Source: Promethearchaeota archaeon (lineage in GTDB: Archaea > Asgardarchaeota > Lokiarchaeia > Sigyniarchaeales > SOKP01). From it: a stretch of 33,457 nucleotides of DNA. Under the pieces are notes generated by a model. The model made no database searches. It was not told the DNA's origin and saw only the letters and a program-made list of their open reading frames with translations. The DNA is taken from assembly GCA_029838195.1 (NCBI GenBank), contig JALGVJ010000037.1:1-33457 (forward strand). Direction: 5' to 3'. This document shows positions 7,996 through 16,900 of this stretch, one piece after another. Numbering within the stretch: position 1 is the first letter of the stretch; each line of letters opens with the position of its first letter. The position numbers were made by a program, and so were the translations under genes.

Positions 7996-9003
7996 ATGGA
8001 AATTTTAACTAAAGTTCACAATCATAATTTAGTTAAATGGGCAAGAGATAAGCCAGAAGTCGTAGTTCTTTCAGCTGATCTTACAAGCTCTACGGAAATT
8101 GATATGTTTCGAGAAGCATATCCCAATAGGTTTTTTTCAATGGGCATGGCAGAACAAAACATGGTGAGTTTTGCGGGAGGTCTCGCACGGGAGGGTTTTT
8201 ATCCCTTTATTCACACGTTTGCGGTCTTTATCTATAGACAAGCTTATAATCAAATCGTGTGCTCAGTTGCGTATCCAAATTTGCCTGTACGATTTTTTGG
8301 TTTTCTTCCCGGTATTACAACACCTGGAGGTATAACGCATCAAGCGATTGAGGATATTGCAGTCATGAGAGTAATTCCTAACATGACAGTTATAGAACCT
8401 GGGGATGCCACCGAAATCGAGACCATGTTGGATGTAATACAGGCAGTAAATGGACCCGTATACGTGCGCATGTTGCGAGGGGAAATTCCCCGTCTTTTTC
8501 CTCAAGAAGAGCCTTTTCGATTGGATGAGCCTCGCTTGCTTAGTACGGGCTCTGACATCACTGTATTTTCAAGTGGAATCTGCACTGAAGAGGCAATTAG
8601 AGCCATTAAAGTTCTTAAAGAATGTGGTGTTTCCATTCAGCACGTCCATGTTTCTACCCATAAACCTTTTAAAAATCCTTTAATTCTCGAGGGCGTGAAA
8701 AAAGCTAAGTATGGCATCATTACAATGGAGAATCATGCGATTTTGGGCGGTTTGGGAACAGAAATTGCTGAATTAATGGCAGACCATGGCGTGAGTAAAC
8801 AATTGATTCGAATGGGGTTGAAAGATTGTTTTGCTCATGGAGCTTCTCGTCATTATCTCATGAAAGAATATGGGTTTGATTCATTATCATTAATAAAACA
8901 AGTAGAAACCTTATTAGGAACTTCATTTAATATTTCCGAAGATGATCTTGCTGCTGTTCGGATTGAACCCATTCATAGTGATGCGAAACCAGAAGCTTTA
9001 TAA
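7996..9003 (+). CDS. Transketolase-like protein, C-terminal half
   Basis: The 335-residue protein supplies the pyrimidine-binding and C-terminal domains of the split transketolase. Seen: RFFSMGMAEQNMVSFAGGLA with Glu53, the residue that activates the ThDP aminopyrimidine; TPGGITHQAIEDIAVMR with His115, a conserved active-site His; and ENHAILGGLGTEIAE in the C-terminal domain. Catalytic parts of this half look intact, unlike several motifs of the N-half. It starts 3 bases after its partner with Shine-Dalgarno GGAGGTG at 7983-7989 and ends 5 bases before the RuBisCO-like gene, so all three are one transcript. DXP synthase and pyruvate dehydrogenase E1-beta share this fold, but length and motifs fit transketolase best. 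Confidence 0.88.
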   Translation: MEILTKVHNHNLVKWARDKPEVVVLSADLTSSTEIDMFREAYPNRFFSMGMAEQNMVSFAGGLAREGFYPFIHTFAVFIYRQAYNQIVCSVAYPNLPVRFFGFLPGITTPGGITHQAIEDIAVMRVIPNMTVIEPGDATEIETMLDVIQAVNGPVYVRMLRGEIPRLFPQEEPFRLDEPRLLSTGSDITVFSSGICTEEAIRAIKVLKECGVSIQHVHVSTHKPFKNPLILEGVKKAKYGIITMENHAILGGLGTEIAELMADHGVSKQLIRMGLKDCFAHGASRHYLMKEYGFDSLSLIKQVETLLGTSFNISEDDLAAVRIEPIHSDAKPEAL

Positions 9004-9008
9004 TAGGG

Positions 9009-10139
9009 ATGAGCATGAAATTAAGTGGAGAAAGATTTAAAGTCATTTATAGTTTGACAGGCAATGCTGAGGAGGCTAGGAAAAAAGCTAAGGATATTTG
9101 TTATGAGCAAACCGTAGAATTTCCAGAAGATTTAATTCCTTCGGGAATAATAAAGGAGGAAATCGTGGGAAAAATTGAGGATTTAATTAAAATTGAGGAA
9201 AATCGATTTAAAGCCACTATTAGTTATGCAATAGAAATTACTGGTTTTGAAATCACCCAAATCCTCAACATAATTTTCGGTAATATTAGCATTAAACCCG
9301 GAATCAAGGTGGAGAACATCCAATTTTCAGACCTGCTCCTTAAACACTTTAAAGGACCCCGATTTGGACGATCAGGAATAAGAAAATTGCTTGACGTTCC
9401 GAATCGACCAATATTATGCACGGCATTAAAACCCATGGGCCTTTCTCCCCAACAATTAGCCGATTTCGCATATCAATTTGCCAAAGGAGGCATTGATATC
9501 ATTAAAGATGACCATGGTATTGCAAACCAAGAATTTTGTCCCCTTGAGAAGCGCATTAAATCATGTTGTGAGGCGGTTGAAAAAGCAAATCGTGAAACGG
9601 GCTATAATTGTCTTTACATGCCAAATATTGGTGGCCCTTTGGAAAAAATTAGGGATAAAATAATGATGGCGAAAGAAACTGGGGTAGGAGGTCTGTTGCT
9701 TTGTCCAGGTCTCATCGGGTTTGATATTTGTCGCCAATTAACCGAAAATGATGATATTTTGCTGCCGGTATTAGCTCATCCCGCACTTTTGGGAAGTTTT
9801 GTTACCAGTCGTGAAAATGGGATTTCCCATGGGATTATTTTTGGTCAACTTATGCGATTAATAGGAGCAGATGCCATCATCTATCCGAATTATGGAGGAA
9901 GATTCTCTTTTACCCCAGAAGAATGTAAATCTATTGTCGAAATGACTCAATCCCCCATGGCACACTTTTCTCCTATTTTTCCAGCTCCAGCAGGAGGGAT
10001 GACCATGAACCGCATCCCTGAAATGCTTGATTTTTATGGAAATGAGGTAATTTTCCTCATTGGAGGAGATTTACATCGTCATGGAAAGAACCTCATAAAA
10101 AATAGTAAAAAATTTAAAAAATTAGTCGAAAGTTTATGA
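9009..10139 (+). CDS. RuBisCO-like protein (form IV)
   Basis: The 376-residue protein has the RuBisCO large-subunit fold, but key carboxylase residues are changed. Seen by alignment to spinach numbering: K175 kept (K141, in TALKPMGLS), K177 to M143, carbamylated K201 kept (K166, in IIKDDHG), D203 kept (D168), E204 to H169, R295 to P258, H327 to I291, K334 to R298 and S379 to A328. The phosphate-site glycines are kept (AGGMT, IGGD). Thus metal-dependent enolisation of a phosphorylated substrate is possible but CO2 fixation is not expected. Known relatives isomerise methylthioribulose-1-phosphate (Rhodospirillum rubrum), enolise a methionine-salvage diketone (MtnW), or act on apionate intermediates. 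The mtnK-mtnA context favours methylthio- or deoxyribulose-1-phosphate. The start could also be ATG 9015. Confidence 0.9.
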   Translation: MSMKLSGERFKVIYSLTGNAEEARKKAKDICYEQTVEFPEDLIPSGIIKEEIVGKIEDLIKIEENRFKATISYAIEITGFEITQILNIIFGNISIKPGIKVENIQFSDLLLKHFKGPRFGRSGIRKLLDVPNRPILCTALKPMGLSPQQLADFAYQFAKGGIDIIKDDHGIANQEFCPLEKRIKSCCEAVEKANRETGYNCLYMPNIGGPLEKIRDKIMMAKETGVGGLLLCPGLIGFDICRQLTENDDILLPVLAHPALLGSFVTSRENGISHGIIFGQLMRLIGADAIIYPNYGGRFSFTPEECKSIVEMTQSPMAHFSPIFPAPAGGMTMNRIPEMLDFYGNEVIFLIGGDLHRHGKNLIKNSKKFKKLVESL

Positions 10140-10231
10140 TATTACATCTTCATTAAATTGGTAAAGTCAAAAACTTAATGAACCATGCTGAATGAATCGT
10201 GCAACTTAATTTTTCTTATTATAACTTTCCA

Positions 10232-10240
10232 TTTTTTTTT
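10232..10240 (+). terminator. T-tract terminator candidate after the RLP operon
   Basis: A run of nine T lies about 95 bases beyond the RLP stop in otherwise non-coding sequence. U-rich tracts alone can end archaeal transcripts. Two short palindromes follow at 10263-10276 (6-bp arms) and 10307-10321 (6-bp arms, 3-base loop); their role is unknown. Confidence 0.35.
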
Positions 10241-10436
10241 AATTATAATGAACTCATTTTCTATCCATTCATGGATGCTTGATTCAATAAAGTAAAAAAC
10301 TCGAATCTTCTATCATAGAAGGGTTAGTTGATCAGAAAAACAATTCACTTCAATTAAAAATTTAAAATTGTTGAAAAGATTTCATTTCAAGTACCACGTG
10401 TCGATTCACGACTCATTTTTATCATATAAAAGTAAT

Positions 10437-11123
10437 TCACTTAATTTTTCCATATATTAATTTAACAGGATATTTTGCAGCAAGTTCATAATTCTTCGGA
10501 GATATCTCAGCAGTTAATACCCATAATTCATCCGGTTTCTTATAAAGATGTTCATATAATTTACTAACTTGGACAAAATGGTATATATCTCGATAATCAG
10601 CTTTAAATTTTATTTCCATGAGTATTGTTTTACCATTTTCAATGAGAATGTCAATATCCGTGGTATATCCTTTAGGAAAGAATAGTCCCTCCTCATCCCT
10701 TAATTCAATCCGTTCTATGCGTTTTATTTCAATATCCTTTAATTCATGAACTTCTTTTAATAAATTCAAGACCATCTCTTGAGTCCCTTTTCCTCCTCTA
10801 TCTCCTATATTATCAATCGCACCCTTCAGTTCATCAAATCGCTTATCCATGGCCTTGAATCGTTCATTCATCTGCTTGATGAGGGCTTCAAATCGCTTAT
10901 CCACGGCCTCGAATCGTTCGTTCATCTGCTTGATGAGGGTTTCGAATCGCTTATCCACGGCCTCGAATCGTTCGTTCATCTGCTTGATGAGATCTTCGAA
11001 TCGTCGGTCTAAATCTTCCTTAGTTGGCACGATAGTAGATAAAACAGAAAGGATAGCTCCCTTTACCTCATCATCTTCACGAATTAATTTCGGGAGTAAT
11101 TTTAAAAATTCTTCTTTTTCCAT
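10437..11123 (-). CDS. DUF3782-like coiled-coil protein with PD-(D/E)XK-type C-terminus
   Basis: The 228-residue protein has a helical N-terminus, then three near-identical 18-residue units built on LIKQMNERFEAVDKRF (about 43-96) that predict a coiled coil. A C-terminal domain follows in which TTDIDILIENGK (D156, D158) and MEIKFKAD (E170, K172) form a D...ExK core typical of PD-(D/E)XK nuclease-fold proteins. This layout is that of DUF3782-type proteins found in archaea and cyanobacteria, whose function is not established. DNA cleavage is only a fold-based possibility. It stands alone, with 66 bases to hypE on the same strand. Confidence 0.7.
   Translation of the reverse strand: MEKEEFLKLLPKLIREDDEVKGAILSVLSTIVPTKEDLDRRFEDLIKQMNERFEAVDKRFETLIKQMNERFEAVDKRFEALIKQMNERFKAMDKRFDELKGAIDNIGDRGGKGTQEMVLNLLKEVHELKDIEIKRIERIELRDEEGLFFPKGYTTDIDILIENGKTILMEIKFKADYRDIYHFVQVSKLYEHLYKKPDELWVLTAEISPKNYELAAKYPVKLIYGKIK
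10837..11004. repeat. 54-bp tandem repeat within the coiled-coil gene
   Basis: Units starting at 10861, 10915 and 10969 repeat with a 54-base period (CGTTCGTTCATCTGCTTGAT core) with few mismatches; partial units flank them. The period equals 18 codons, so expansion or loss of a unit keeps the reading frame. It encodes the coiled-coil heptad-like segment. Confidence 0.85.
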
Positions 11124-11189
11124 TTGTTGAATTCCTCTAAATCTACTATATTAAATTTTAATATTAATATTAATTTTTTTTATTGAAAA

Positions 11190-12239
11190 TTAGCAAATTC
11201 TAGGGATGTTTTCACCCAGCGGCATGTCTATAAACCGAGTTCCACCAATAAGCGTATTTAATAATACTTTTTTTGGATGATCTTTTTTAACTTCTCCAAT
11301 AATTTCGGCATCTTTTCCAAGGGAAGTTTTTCGTATTTTCATTAAAATCTCATGAGCACGGGTAGATTCCACGCATAACAAGGCTCTTCCTTCCGAAGCA
11401 ATATTAAAGGGATCCAAACCTAACATTTCACAGATCGCTTTTACTTCCTTTTTAATAGGAATTGTATCTTCTTCAAGATAGATGCTTTTATTTGATTTTT
11501 TGGCCCAATCATTTAGAGCGGCAGCAATACCTCCTCGAGTAGGATCTTTCATAGCGTGGATGGAATTTTTCTTGAGATCTTCTTTAATTATCTCCATGAT
11601 AGGAGTGAGAACAGTGAGATCGGAATTTAATTCTGAAGTGATGTTCAATCCTTCTCGAGCTGCCATTAAAGCTGTTCCATGATCACCAATGGTTCCCGTA
11701 ATAATGATCTTATCTCCCTCTTTCAGATTCTTATCCTCTATCCTGATTGTTTTCTCACGAATCCCTATTCCCGTGGTAGCAAGGATCATTTCATTTAAAG
11801 TTCCTCGAGGCATGACTTTTGTATCACCGGCAATTATTGCTAAGCCCAACTCATTAGCCGTGGTATTAAATGAATTCATGATTTTTTCTAAGGTCTTAAA
11901 TTTTAACCCCTCTTCCACGATGACAATAGAAGTTAACGCTAAGGGTTCTGCGCCCATCATTAACAAGTCATTTACCGTTCCACAGATGCTCAACTTGCCA
12001 AGATCTCCTCCTGGAAAAATGAGGGGATGAATTGTATGCCCATCAGCAGTAATGACGAGTTCTTGATCCTTCCATTTTAAGGGAATGGTCGCACCGTCGT
12101 CCATTTCCTCTAATCCGATTCCATTGTTGAGATTTTTTTTGAAAATGCTTTTAGTAATGAAATTAATGAGTTCTTCTTGTAAAATCCCACCAGCACCATG
12201 AGCTAAACGAATGCTTTTTGACCCTTCAAATGCATTCAT
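11190..12239 (-). CDS. hypE: Hydrogenase maturation factor HypE
   Basis: HypE dehydrates the thiocarbamate on its own C-terminal cysteine to a thiocyanate, the source of the cyanide ligands of [NiFe]-hydrogenases; HypF supplies the carbamoyl group. The 349-residue length is normal. Seen: the N-terminal LAHGAGG motif, DDGATIP, the PurM-like ATP-binding signature around VNDLLMMGAEP, AGDTKVMPRG, DPTRGGIAAALND and the C-terminal NIPRIC, with the essential Cys as the final residue. The gene stands 66 bases from the DUF3782-like gene and is divergent from the Fe-S protein at 12553. HypF, its direct partner, is encoded at 18699. Confidence 0.97.
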   Translation of the reverse strand: MNAFEGSKSIRLAHGAGGILQEELINFITKSIFKKNLNNGIGLEEMDDGATIPLKWKDQELVITADGHTIHPLIFPGGDLGKLSICGTVNDLLMMGAEPLALTSIVIVEEGLKFKTLEKIMNSFNTTANELGLAIIAGDTKVMPRGTLNEMILATTGIGIREKTIRIEDKNLKEGDKIIITGTIGDHGTALMAAREGLNITSELNSDLTVLTPIMEIIKEDLKKNSIHAMKDPTRGGIAAALNDWAKKSNKSIYLEEDTIPIKKEVKAICEMLGLDPFNIASEGRALLCVESTRAHEILMKIRKTSLGKDAEIIGEVKKDHPKKVLLNTLIGGTRFIDMPLGENIPRIC

Positions 12240-12552
12240 GATAAGTATGAGAAAGTTTCCATTGTAAAAAGAATTTGGTTCTGATAATTAATAAGGGGTT
12301 ATCTCGAAGAAATTAGAGCATTGTTGAAAAACAAGCTACTCTAATTAACAATGGATATTCTTTTTCTCGTGTATTTACCTTATAATTTACCATTCTTTAA
12401 TTTTAATTAGAAAAAGGGAGGTGGCTTTTTCTTTATGGTCTAAATTTTACAAAAAGAATCAGGAATAATAACATCAATACTCATGATTCGATAAAATAAA
12501 CCTTTTTTAGGAAAAAAACATGAGTTAATTAATAACATCTCCATGGAATTTG
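12240..12552. other. Divergent intergenic region, hypE / Fe-S protein
   Basis: The 313 AT-rich bases contain promoters for both divergent genes. A hairpin with 8-bp arms (12409-12416 and 12425-12432) exposes a GGAGGTGG loop, a Shine-Dalgarno-like sequence followed by an ATG that reads only two codons. I see no gene here; the hairpin may be chance. Confidence 0.4.
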
Positions 12553-13668
12553 ATGGAAAAAAGAATGTCTGAAAAAACATTGTATAAAGTCGCCAAGCTC
12601 ATCGTGAGAGCAAGTGGTAATCCATTATTTCAAGCTAACGCAACTTTAGTCGAGCTTTTAAAAACCTTGTTGACGGAAGAACAGATAAATTTCTTGCTCC
12701 ATTTTAAGAAACCCTCTTTAACCTTTCTCGAATTAAAAGAAAAAACGGGCATGGATGATGAGACTTTAATGAAAATGCTCAATTCATTGATGGATAATGG
12801 ATTTCTAATGGATTGGCCCGTTAAAGGATCAGACATGATGGAATATCGTTTGTTGCCTCCTATAGCGGATACATTCGAATATTCACTAGTGCGATTAGAT
12901 AGACCCCTCGAGCAGAAAAAGAAATTAGCAAAAATATATGAAAAAATGTTCCAAGAAGCTACAGAACTGACCCAAACGAATTATGATGGTTTAATGCCAA
13001 TCTTCAAGGAAAAAATGCCCGTATTTGCTCGAATTATTCCCATTGAAAAAGAAATATCCGTTCCTCAAGAAAAAGTCTTACCCCTCCATGAAGCTTCCAA
13101 AATTGTTGAAAATCAAGAAATAATTTCTCTTTCTCAATGTCCGTGTAAACTCCAAAGAGAACTCTTAGATGATCCTTGTAAAATCGCTTCTGATATTAAT
13201 AGATGCATGCATTTCGGCAATATAGGACGCTATTTTATAGAACACGGGCTTGGAAAACAAATTACCCGAGAAGAGGCAAAACAAGTTTTAAAAGAAGCCG
13301 AAGCCGAAGGTCTCGTCCATAAGACTTTTCACGATGATTTCAATATCGAGCAGAATGAAAATGCGATTTGCAATTGCTGTAAGGATTGTTGCATACTTTT
13401 TCAGAGTTATTACCGCGGGATTTTCGCCTATCACACTTTAACATCATATCTAGCGCGTGTCGATACATCAAAATGCAAAGCTTGTGGAACGTGCGTTGAG
13501 AAATGCCCTATTGAGGCTTGTTCTATCAAAGATGGGAAATCTTTCGTTGATGAATATCGTTGTATTGGATGTGGAGTCTGCGTACATCATTGTCCCGAAA
13601 AGGCAAGATCGTTACATCGAACTGAATTGAGAGAAATATACTTACCACCTCCAAAAATTAAAAAATGA
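12553..13668 (+). CDS. Multi-cluster 4Fe-4S protein with possible winged-helix N-terminus
   Basis: The roughly 371-residue protein has, in order, a helical region (about 30-105) with a likely winged-helix fold (LTFLELKEKTGMDDETLM), a Cys-rich module (C196, C198, C209, C218), a CNCCKDCC cluster (273-280) and two standard [4Fe-4S] ferredoxin motifs, CKACGTCVEKCP (308-319) and CIGCGVCVHHCP (337-348). The middle Cys module with GLVHKT is a known companion of ferredoxin domains in many anaerobes. A helix-turn-helix joined to clusters could be a redox sensor or simply an electron-transfer adaptor; this is not decided. The start at ATG 12553 is preferred over TTG 12550; ATG 12565 is also possible. 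It is divergent from hypE. Confidence 0.75.
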   Translation: MEKRMSEKTLYKVAKLIVRASGNPLFQANATLVELLKTLLTEEQINFLLHFKKPSLTFLELKEKTGMDDETLMKMLNSLMDNGFLMDWPVKGSDMMEYRLLPPIADTFEYSLVRLDRPLEQKKKLAKIYEKMFQEATELTQTNYDGLMPIFKEKMPVFARIIPIEKEISVPQEKVLPLHEASKIVENQEIISLSQCPCKLQRELLDDPCKIASDINRCMHFGNIGRYFIEHGLGKQITREEAKQVLKEAEAEGLVHKTFHDDFNIEQNENAICNCCKDCCILFQSYYRGIFAYHTLTSYLARVDTSKCKACGTCVEKCPIEACSIKDGKSFVDEYRCIGCGVCVHHCPEKARSLHRTELREIYLPPPKIKK

Positions 13669-13983
13669 TAAATGATGGATGAAATTAATGGTTAATAGAA
13701 TTTTTTTTTTAATTAAATTAAGGAGTTAAAAATTAATTAATATAAATTTAAAAGTATTATCGTCCGAAAAACACGGATTCTGATTTTTATTATCTTTTAA
13801 ATTAAGATTAAGCGAGAAATGAATAGAAATTATCAATTAATAATCATGTGAGCGCATGAATCAAGCCCTCTAAATATATAACAGGGGGGTTATTAGTAGA
13901 AAACCATTCTTCCATTGCCAAATGAGTTTAAAATTGTTTTTTAAATTAAATAAAATAAATACATAAAGAATTTGATGATAATT
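13669..13983. other. Convergent intergenic region with T-tract
   Basis: The 315 bases lie between the convergent Fe-S protein and carB genes. A run of ten T (13701-13710), about 33 bases after the Fe-S gene stop, is a likely terminator for it. The remainder is AT-rich with no recognised RNA, repeat or ORF. Confidence 0.5.
13701..13710 (+). terminator. T10 terminator candidate
   Basis: Ten consecutive T lie just downstream of the Fe-S protein gene, in the position expected for a U-tract archaeal terminator. No stable hairpin precedes it. Confidence 0.4.
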
Positions 13984-16900
13984 TCACCAATTTATTTCTT
14001 TTAACATCTGATGATAGTCATTTAAACTTTTGACAGTAAAGGTTTTTCTTCTTCTTACCTTTTTAATAGCATTGACCACTGCATTGGCTAGCTGTAAATT
14101 AATGAGAACAGGGATATTATAATCGACTGCCATCCGCCTTATTAAATACTCATCTTCCAAGATGGTTCTAAATTTATTTTCTGCTGTTGAAGGCATTGGA
14201 ATATTAATTACCATATCGATTTGTCCCTCTTGAAGGTATTGTTTGATATTAGGTTGCATTCCATGTTCATGAATTTTATACAATTTAATCGCATCAATAT
14301 TATTCGCTTTAAGGGCTTTTGCGGTATCCTCAGTAGCGTATATTTTGAATCCCAATTTTTTTAATTTAATCGCAAGAGGGATTACTTTTTTCTTTAATTC
14401 TTCTCCACCCACGGAAACTAATACATTGCCTCCGTTAATGGGGATATATTGTTCTGCCGATTCGAGAGCCATCATCAAAGCACTAGGAAAATCATCGCTA
14501 ATCACGGCAACTTCGCCAGTCGAATTCATTTCTACACCAAGAACCGGATCTGCTTTATCTAATCTCATGAAAGAAAACATGGGAGATTTAACGCTAACAA
14601 AATCTCCATAAGGAAGATTCAATAATCGTTCCGGGATTTCTTTTCCCATAATTACTTCAGCAGCTACTCGCATTAAATTAATGCCCCTCGTTTTGGATAC
14701 ATAGGGCATACTTCGTGAAGAACGAAGATTGCATTCAATAACATAAACTTCTCCATTTTTAACTAAATATTGGATATTAAACGGGCCGACAATATGAAGG
14801 GCTAAGGCAATTTTCCTGGTATATTCCTCAATTTTAGTGATGATTTTTTCATGAAGTGTCTGAGGCGGGATAACCATGGTAGCATCCCCACTATGTACCC
14901 CCGCATTTTCAATATGCTCTATAATGGCACCTATTAATACTTTTTTCCCATCTGATACACCATCACACTCGATTTCACGGGAATCTGTAAAAAACTTGCT
15001 TATAACAACGGGATATTCAGAAGAAACTGCTGCTGCCAATTCAAGAGTATCTATTAGCGTCTTCTCATCGTAAGAGACCCTCATTGCAGCACCGCTTAGC
15101 ACGTATGAAGGGCGCACGAGAACGGGAAATCCAACAGCTCGGGCAAATTCAAGTGCATCTTTCATGGACGTTACTGTAGCCCATTCTGGTTGTTTAATGC
15201 TTAGTTGATCTAATAATTTAGAAAATTTAGCTCTATTTTCTGCTAAATCTATGCGAGAACCGGGGGTACCAAGAATTTTTATGTTGGTTTTACGATAGAA
15301 ATCAGAATATTTAGAAAATTTGGCAGCAAGGTTTTGCGCAATTTGACCTCCTGCATTTAATACAATGCCGTGAGGTTTTTCTAATTCAGCAATGTCTAAA
15401 ACACGTTCTCCAGAGAGTTCTTCAAAATAAAGTCTATCAGAAATATCATAATCCGTAGACACAGTTTCCGGATTGTAATTAATCATTATTGCTTTATTAA
15501 TTCCTAATTTTTTCAACCCCCATAAACAATTTACGGAGCCCCAGTCGAATTCCACGCTTGCTCCGATTCTATAAGTACCGCTACCGAGCACGATTACCTT
15601 GCGCAAATCTTTTTGTTGCCATTCTTGTTCAAAATTAATATCATGCTTATTTGCCCAGTAAGTGAGATAAAGATAATGCCTTTGAGGATTTACTTGTCCT
15701 GCTAATGTATCAATTTGCTTGACATACGGAATGATATTATATCGCTTTCTCAGACGGCGAATGGTAGGAGTACTCGTGTTCAAAATTTTTGCTATTTGTC
15801 CATCTGAAAAGCCATATCGTTTAGCCAGCATTAGTACTTCCTTTTTTTCTTCTTCTGACGTGTCTAATAAATTTATTTTTTTTAACTGTTCTTCGACATC
15901 AATGATATTTTTTAATTTGTATAAGAACCATTCATCTATACGAGTTCTTTCATAAATCTCATCTATTGAAATTCCCTTTTTAATGGCTTCCCCTATTCTT
16001 AAAAATCGAAGATCAGTTGGGTGGCTAAGCTCATATTTTAATTCATTAATATCTTCGATTGGAGGAAGATCATTAGCAACAAATCCCTTAAGACCTATGT
16101 CAAGCATTCTTAATGCTTTTTGACATGCTTCTTCAAAATTTCTCCCGATACTCATACATTCACCGACTCCTTTCATTTGCGGACCTATGTGCCTATCTAC
16201 TTTCTCAAATTTTATTAAATCCCAACGAGGATATTTTACAACAATATAATCAGTTAAAGGTTCGAAATGTGCTGTGGTTTTAAGTGCAATTTGATTTAAA
16301 AGTTCTGGTAAAGTATATCCTATGGCAATTTTAGCGGCAATATAAGCTAATGGGTAACCTGTTGCCTTTGAGGCCAACGCAGAAGATCTAGAAAGACGGG
16401 CATTTATTTCTATAGCTCTATAATTTTTTGAAAATGGGTCAAGAGCCCATTGTATATTACATTCACCACAAACTCCAACAGTTTTCGTGGCTCTAATTGA
16501 TGCGGAACGAAGCATCTGTAATTCTTCATCCGTAAGAGTTTGTGCAGGGGCTACGACAATAGAATCACCAGTGTGAATTCCGCAAGGATCCACATTTTCC
16601 ATGCTGCAATTTATAAAACAATTATCCTCAGAATCTCTTAAAATTTCAAATTCAATTTCTTTCCAGCCCCAAACGCTTTCTTCAATCAAAATCTGATTAA
16701 TTCTGGATTGAGCCAACCCTCTCTTCGCAATTTTCTCAAATTGGTCCCAGTTATGAATCAAACCAGATCCTTGTCCTCCCAACACGTATGCTACTCTTAA
16801 CATGAGAGGAAATCCTATTATTTTTGCTGCTTCTACAGCATCTCTATAATTATTAACTGCAGTACTCTTGCAAACGGGGCAATTAGCTTTATTCATGGCT

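Noticed and set aside
9009..10139. True CO2-fixing RuBisCO (form III)
   Set aside because: Several residues needed for carboxylation (K177, E204, R295, H327, K334) are replaced.
10779..11130. Two plus-strand ORFs opposite the coiled-coil gene
   Set aside because: They are mirror frames of the 54-bp repeat; the minus-strand frame has the coherent coiled-coil plus nuclease-like fold.
12409..12432. Riboswitch or attenuator upstream of the Fe-S protein
   Set aside because: Only one 8-bp A/T-rich stem is visible, with no known riboswitch core, and the ATG after the GGAGGTGG loop reads two codons only.
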